Shown here one piece after another: positions 10,501 through 13,342 of a DNA stretch of 13,342 bases. The notes beneath the pieces are model-generated. The model had not been told where the DNA came from, did no database searches, and worked only from the letters and a program-made list of their open reading frames with translations. Numbering within the stretch: the first letter of the stretch is position 1; every line of letters starts with the position of its first letter. A program made the translations under genes and the position numbers. The stretch is from Smittium culicis (Eukaryota > Kickxellomycota > Harpellomycetes > Harpellales > Legeriomycetaceae), in assembly GCA_001970855.1 (NCBI GenBank), contig LSSN01003593.1, positions 1 to 13,342 of the forward strand, given 5' to 3'.

Positions 10501-11335
10501 GCCGGATTCTATTTCAAGTATATCACTAATTTTACACGCCGTTGAAACATTTTCTAGGAGCTTATTATTTAGTTTCCATATTGTTTTCTAATTGGTTTTA
10601 TCTGTTGGCCAAATACGTGTATTAATTGTTATACATTTGTGATCCGAGAATTCTTTAGATCCTATATCTTTTATTTTAGTATCCTTTATGATATCTTTAT
10701 TCAGTAGAATGTGGTCTATTCTGGATTTGTATGTTCCCGAATAGTTTTCCCAAGTGTATATAGGGACATTTGGAAGCTTATTACTTATTACATTTATTAG
10801 ATTAAAATGACGTTCAATTTTGTCTATATTAGACCATTCAGAATGGGATTTTATTTTTGGTGGGAATCTATCTCTGTTCTCATTTTCGACCATGTTTAAA
10901 TCGCCCAATAATATTAATTCCTCGTTTGTGTCTATAGTATTTATTAATTTTTCGTATAGAAATTCAATGATATCTTTCTTTCTTTGGGTTTATTGGGCAA
11001 ATAAATATTAACTAGTTTAAGAGTGTTTTTATTGGTTGTTGTTAATTTCATAATATTTATTCTACTTTGAAAAAAAGTGTCACTTTTTATTATTTTGTAA
11101 TTTTTGTTATTTATTATGGTTGATGTGTATTTTGACCAAATAATTTTATTTTTCCAGTAGTTTGACCAAAAATTTTTATCCTTTTCTTTTTTATTTATTT
11201 CTTAAAGACAGAAGATATCTGATTTTACAACTCTTTTTAAATAAGGAAAAATTCTATTCTTCTTTTTATTGTCTGATAAACCTTTAACGTTGAAGGTAGT
11301 TACTGAGGTATTGTTATTATTTTTCTTTTATTCAT
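7510..11335 (-). pseudogene. LINE ORF2: endonuclease-reverse transcriptase, broken
   Basis: The endonuclease part shows TTFNVKGL (from about 11297), SDIFCL*E (where the family has LQE; TAA at 11204-11202), GDLN (about 10905), YTWENYSGTY, SRIDHILL (from 10725) and SDHK (from 10647). The RT follows: KAPGPDG (about 9935), ALIPKKGDLMDLRNYR, LLLDQEKAYDRVD with the first catalytic Asp near 9546, QGLRQGDPLSPLLYN, YADD at 9252-9241 and FKYLGITF. The C-terminus has CKSC-x8-HIYFDC (7941-7888), a C-x2-C-x8-H-x4-C motif, followed by LWKKIY. From about 10984 to 7510 the whole protein stays in one frame, interrupted by stops at 10590 (TAG), 10056, 9714 and 8979 (TAA), and 9831, 8583, 8496 and 8265 (TGA), each given by its first base. 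Two 1-nt shifts lie upstream, one in an A-run at 11325-11321 just after the likely ATG (11335) and one in the GAAAGAAAG run near 10988-10973. The terminal TGA at 7512-7510 is taken as the natural stop, though the frame stays open some 29 codons more. Confidence 0.88.
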
Positions 11336-11340
11336 TTAAA

Positions 11341-11395
11341 TATATTTTTTTTGTGTGTGTGTGTTTTTATTTTTTTTTTTAATATATATATTCTT
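11341..11395. repeat. Low-complexity spacer between LINE ORF1 and ORF2
   Basis: The 82 bases separating the ORF1 stop from the ORF2 ATG contain a TG microsatellite (about 11352-11364), an 11-12 base T-run and an AATATATATA stretch. On the coding (minus) strand this reads as A-rich sequence with (CA)n. It may be the native inter-ORF spacer enlarged by slippage. No ribosome re-entry signal is recognisable. Confidence 0.6.
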
Positions 11396-11417
11396 ATTAT
11401 TAGGTTCGAAATAACGA

Positions 11418-12871
11418 TCATTCTTCGTCCATCGTCTCTGATTTTTTCGAGTCGACATCGTGAAATATTTTATTGGTATCTTCTATATTTTTTTCAATAT
11501 TTATTTTACCTATCTTTATATTATCTATAGAGCTGAGGCTAACCAAAGATCAACTGATTCAGTTTCTTCAGTTGAAATCGGTAACTTAGAAGCCTTCGGT
11601 TCGTTAAATTTAGTAAAATATTGTTCAGATATTTTTTCCCCCTCTTTTTTCATTTTATCTCTAATGTTTTTAACCTTTTCCATTTTTTCTTCAAGAGTTA
11701 GCTTCTTATTAGTTGACTTTCTTGCATTACTATATTTTAGGTTATTCACGTCGATGCTTATAATAGGTTCCCTTATCAAGGTACGATCATATTTAAGCAT
11801 TTCAGATAAGCTCTTCTCGTTTTTTTGTGAAATATTAGTTTCTAAACCGATCTTTATGCTACTAGATTCATTTTTCACTTTTAATTTATTTTCCTTAGAG
11901 TCTTGATCTAGTTTTTGGTCTAAAGAAATCGAGTCGATTTCATGTCCAGAAAGATCTATCTTCTGATTTTCAGCACCTGTTACCCGTTCCATAACCTTAT
12001 TTTCTTTAGGAATATTATCAATTTTTTTCGACTCCTCCTTAGTATCTTCAATAAAAATTTTTTTTAATGTTTTTTGATGTACTTTTTCTTGATTTTTTTA
12101 ATTTTTTTATATTTTTAATTTTTAAATCGGGGCATTCGTATTCCAGTGTGTATTCTCCTTACAATAAGTGCATACTTTTCCCCCTCCGTTCCATGTTAAG
12201 ACAAATTTTACGTCGTTAACGTTTATAATATTAGGGATTTCGTTTACGTTTTCTTTTTTTATTTTTATAATGATTTTTATGCTCTTTGAAGGGTATGAAT
12301 TAAATTTTGTATGTTTCAAAGCTGTTATATCAATAACCTCTCCGATATTACTTAAAACTTCATAGGGTTTTTGGGCTACCTCCCATACGCTAAGCCCGTT
12401 GTATGAAGGTATTGTCATGAATTTATATTCATCACTATAATTTATTGTTTCAGCAAAATTTATTGTTTTTTTTTTCAAATTTTATTTCTTTAGATTTAAC
12501 CTCATTTTTACTAGCTTCATCTTTGAACTTCAAAAACAATATTTTTCTTTTGGAGTCTATTTCAAAACAGGATTGAATATCCCCTATCTGGCTGAGGATC
12601 TCCTCTATTATAAAATCATTGTCTACGTTAAATTAATTGAGTTTGAATCCTAATTTTAAAGAAGTACCTCCTATGCAGATTATTTTTCTTGGTTTTGGTT
12701 TTATACCTGAGATCATCTCCATATGGATACTGGTTTATAGGTATAATCGCTCATATAAGCCATCTTTTTATAGCCTGTTACGCCTAGATATGGAGGTTTT
12801 ATGTTAGTTGAAACAACGTTCGCCCAATTTTTGTTGGAAGAGGGACTGGAACTAAACTTTTCAGTTTCCAT
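11418..12871 (-). pseudogene. LINE ORF1: Gag-like nucleic-acid-binding protein, broken
   Basis: ORF1 proteins coat the LINE RNA. The likely start is the ATG at 12871, reading METEKFSSSPSSNKNWANVV. About 50 codons on it meets TGA at 12715, while the neighbouring frame continues as ISGIKPKPRKIICIGGTSLK with one TAA at 12635. After an A-run near 12470 the frame changes to NFAETINYSDEYKFM and stays open to a zinc knuckle, VCTYCKENTHWNTN, whose last Cys (TGC at 12134) is one base out of frame. A Lys/Asn/Ser-rich linker and a charged C-terminal part follow (IEDTKEESKK from 12052, MERVTGAENQ from 11992, LWLASAL to 11525). A last shift allows NIKIGK to SETMDEE and TGA at 11420-11418. About 450 codons in all, with five 1-nt shifts and one or two stops. 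The knuckle (C-x2-C-x4-H-x4-C) and the position before ORF2 identify it. No clear RRM motif was recognised, though the region before the knuckle has the alternating strand/helix character of such folds. Confidence 0.75.
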
Positions 12872-13342
12872 CTTAGTGTTACTTTGGTATTATTGTTATA
12901 TATATATATATATATTTTTTTTTTTATATCGATATACTTAAAAATGTGTTTTTTGAAAAATTTCGAGATTTTATTGGTCAGTTTATTTGCGTTTCTTCGA
13001 AGAATAAGAGAGGTTTTTGGTTATTTTTTTGTACATAATAGCTATTTGTTAATGATTAATAGAAAGCCAATACATTGCAGCTTTTTGGAATTCAGTAAGC
13101 TTGAATAGAGATTATTGGACGCCTTTATGAGAATGGTAAATACTATTTATTGCGAAGGCTAAATGGGGGATTCTGAACGAAGAGAGCACTTTGTTGCAGT
13201 TTAATATTATTGGCTTGAACAATTTAAAATGTAAATATTATTGGCGGCATCGAAAAGGCATTTTGTTTTTTCTATTTATTCTATTAATTGTGAAATTTTA
13301 ATTTGCTAAAAAAAAGCAACGATTTTACTCATTGGCTATAAT
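12872..13342. other. LINE 5' UTR or flank, no supported gene
   Basis: This stretch lies upstream of the LINE ORF1 start. It begins with a short leader, then a TA microsatellite of about nine units (12897-12915) followed by a T-run to about 12925, and then AT-rich sequence without a recognisable motif. The open frame on the + strand (12884-13108) starts inside the microsatellite, is rich in Ile/Phe/Tyr from the TA/T tracts, and is not called as a gene. The LINE promoter and 5' end should be here if the element is full length, but nothing marks them. Confidence 0.5.
12897..12925. repeat. TA microsatellite followed by T-run
   Basis: About nine TA units run from 12897 to 12915, followed directly by roughly ten T. 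It sits about 25 bases upstream of the ORF1 ATG on the LINE's coding (minus) strand, where it reads as poly-A followed by (TA)n. It is probably slippage-prone sequence in the 5' UTR. Confidence 0.8.

Larger units (their letters stand above)
7510..12871 (-). mobile_element. Decayed LINE (non-LTR retrotransposon), two ORFs
   Basis: Reading right to left, the element has a Gag-like ORF1 (11418-12871), a short A/T- and CA-repeat-rich spacer, and ORF2 (7510-11335) with AP-type endonuclease, reverse transcriptase and a C-terminal CCHC motif. This is the order of two-ORF LINEs of the L1/Tx1/Tad type, which copy themselves by target-primed reverse transcription. No RNase H domain was seen after the RT. 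The coordinates given cover only the coding part; the true 5' and 3' ends, the poly-A or simple-repeat tail and the target duplication could not be located. Both ORFs are broken, so this copy is dead, but it is nearly full length rather than the usual 5'-truncated form. Clade assignment would need a tree of the RT domain. Confidence 0.88.

Noticed and set aside
7510..11335. Reassigned stop codons (TAA/TAG as Gln, TGA as Trp) as an explanation for the in-frame stops of ORF2
   Set aside because: TGG is used normally for Trp throughout ORF2 and CAA/CAG occur for Gln. The DNA transposon and ORF1 in the same window also have true frameshifts, and several transposase stops replace Lys-like positions, which such a code would not explain.
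11460..11906. Plus-strand open frame of 148 codons rich in Phe/Leu/Ser
   Set aside because: It is antisense to the charged, Lys/Glu/Ser-rich C-terminal part of LINE ORF1, which continues in register from the zinc knuckle region.
12884..13108. Plus-strand open frame of 74 codons
   Set aside because: It starts in the TA/T microsatellite, has a composition driven by that tract and shows no known motif.

Overview
The window reads as a transposon-rich stretch of an AT-rich eukaryotic genome. No intact host gene, tRNA, rRNA or CRISPR array could be supported. The evidence for a eukaryote is a decayed LINE (non-LTR retrotransposon: Gag-like ORF1 with a zinc knuckle, ORF2 with AP-endonuclease, reverse transcriptase and C-terminal CCHC) and a decayed Tc1/mariner-class DNA transposon with a TA target duplication. 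The very low GC and this pair of element types would fit an AT-rich fungus, for example of the Glomeromycotina/Mucoromycota kind. That taxonomic guess is an inference and is weak.

Layout. 1-2884: non-coding flank, visibly richer in G+C from about 600 onward. 2885-5318: a complete-looking DNA transposon of 2,430 bp (2887-5316), with 208-bp inverted terminal repeats that align without gaps at about 84% identity, a TA on each side, three ~42-43 bp direct repeats near each end, and a broken DDE transposase on the + strand (about 3484-4536). 5319-7509: more flank without a supported gene; it begins at the same moderate GC as the left flank and becomes extremely AT-rich after about 6600. 7510-12871: a LINE on the - strand, read from right to left as ORF1 (11418-12871) and then ORF2 (7510-11335). 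12872-13342: AT-rich sequence with a TA microsatellite, either the LINE 5' UTR or its flank.

Both elements are dead. The transposase has stops, frameshifts and a Gly in place of the second catalytic Asp. The LINE ORF2 keeps one reading frame for about 3.4 kb but carries eight in-frame stops there, plus one stop and two 1-nt shifts near its start. ORF1 is damaged mainly by 1-nt shifts that alternate between two frames. No cooperating host system is visible. The most distinctive object is the long-TIR, repeat-ended Tc1/mariner-like element, followed by the contrast in how the two LINE ORFs have decayed.
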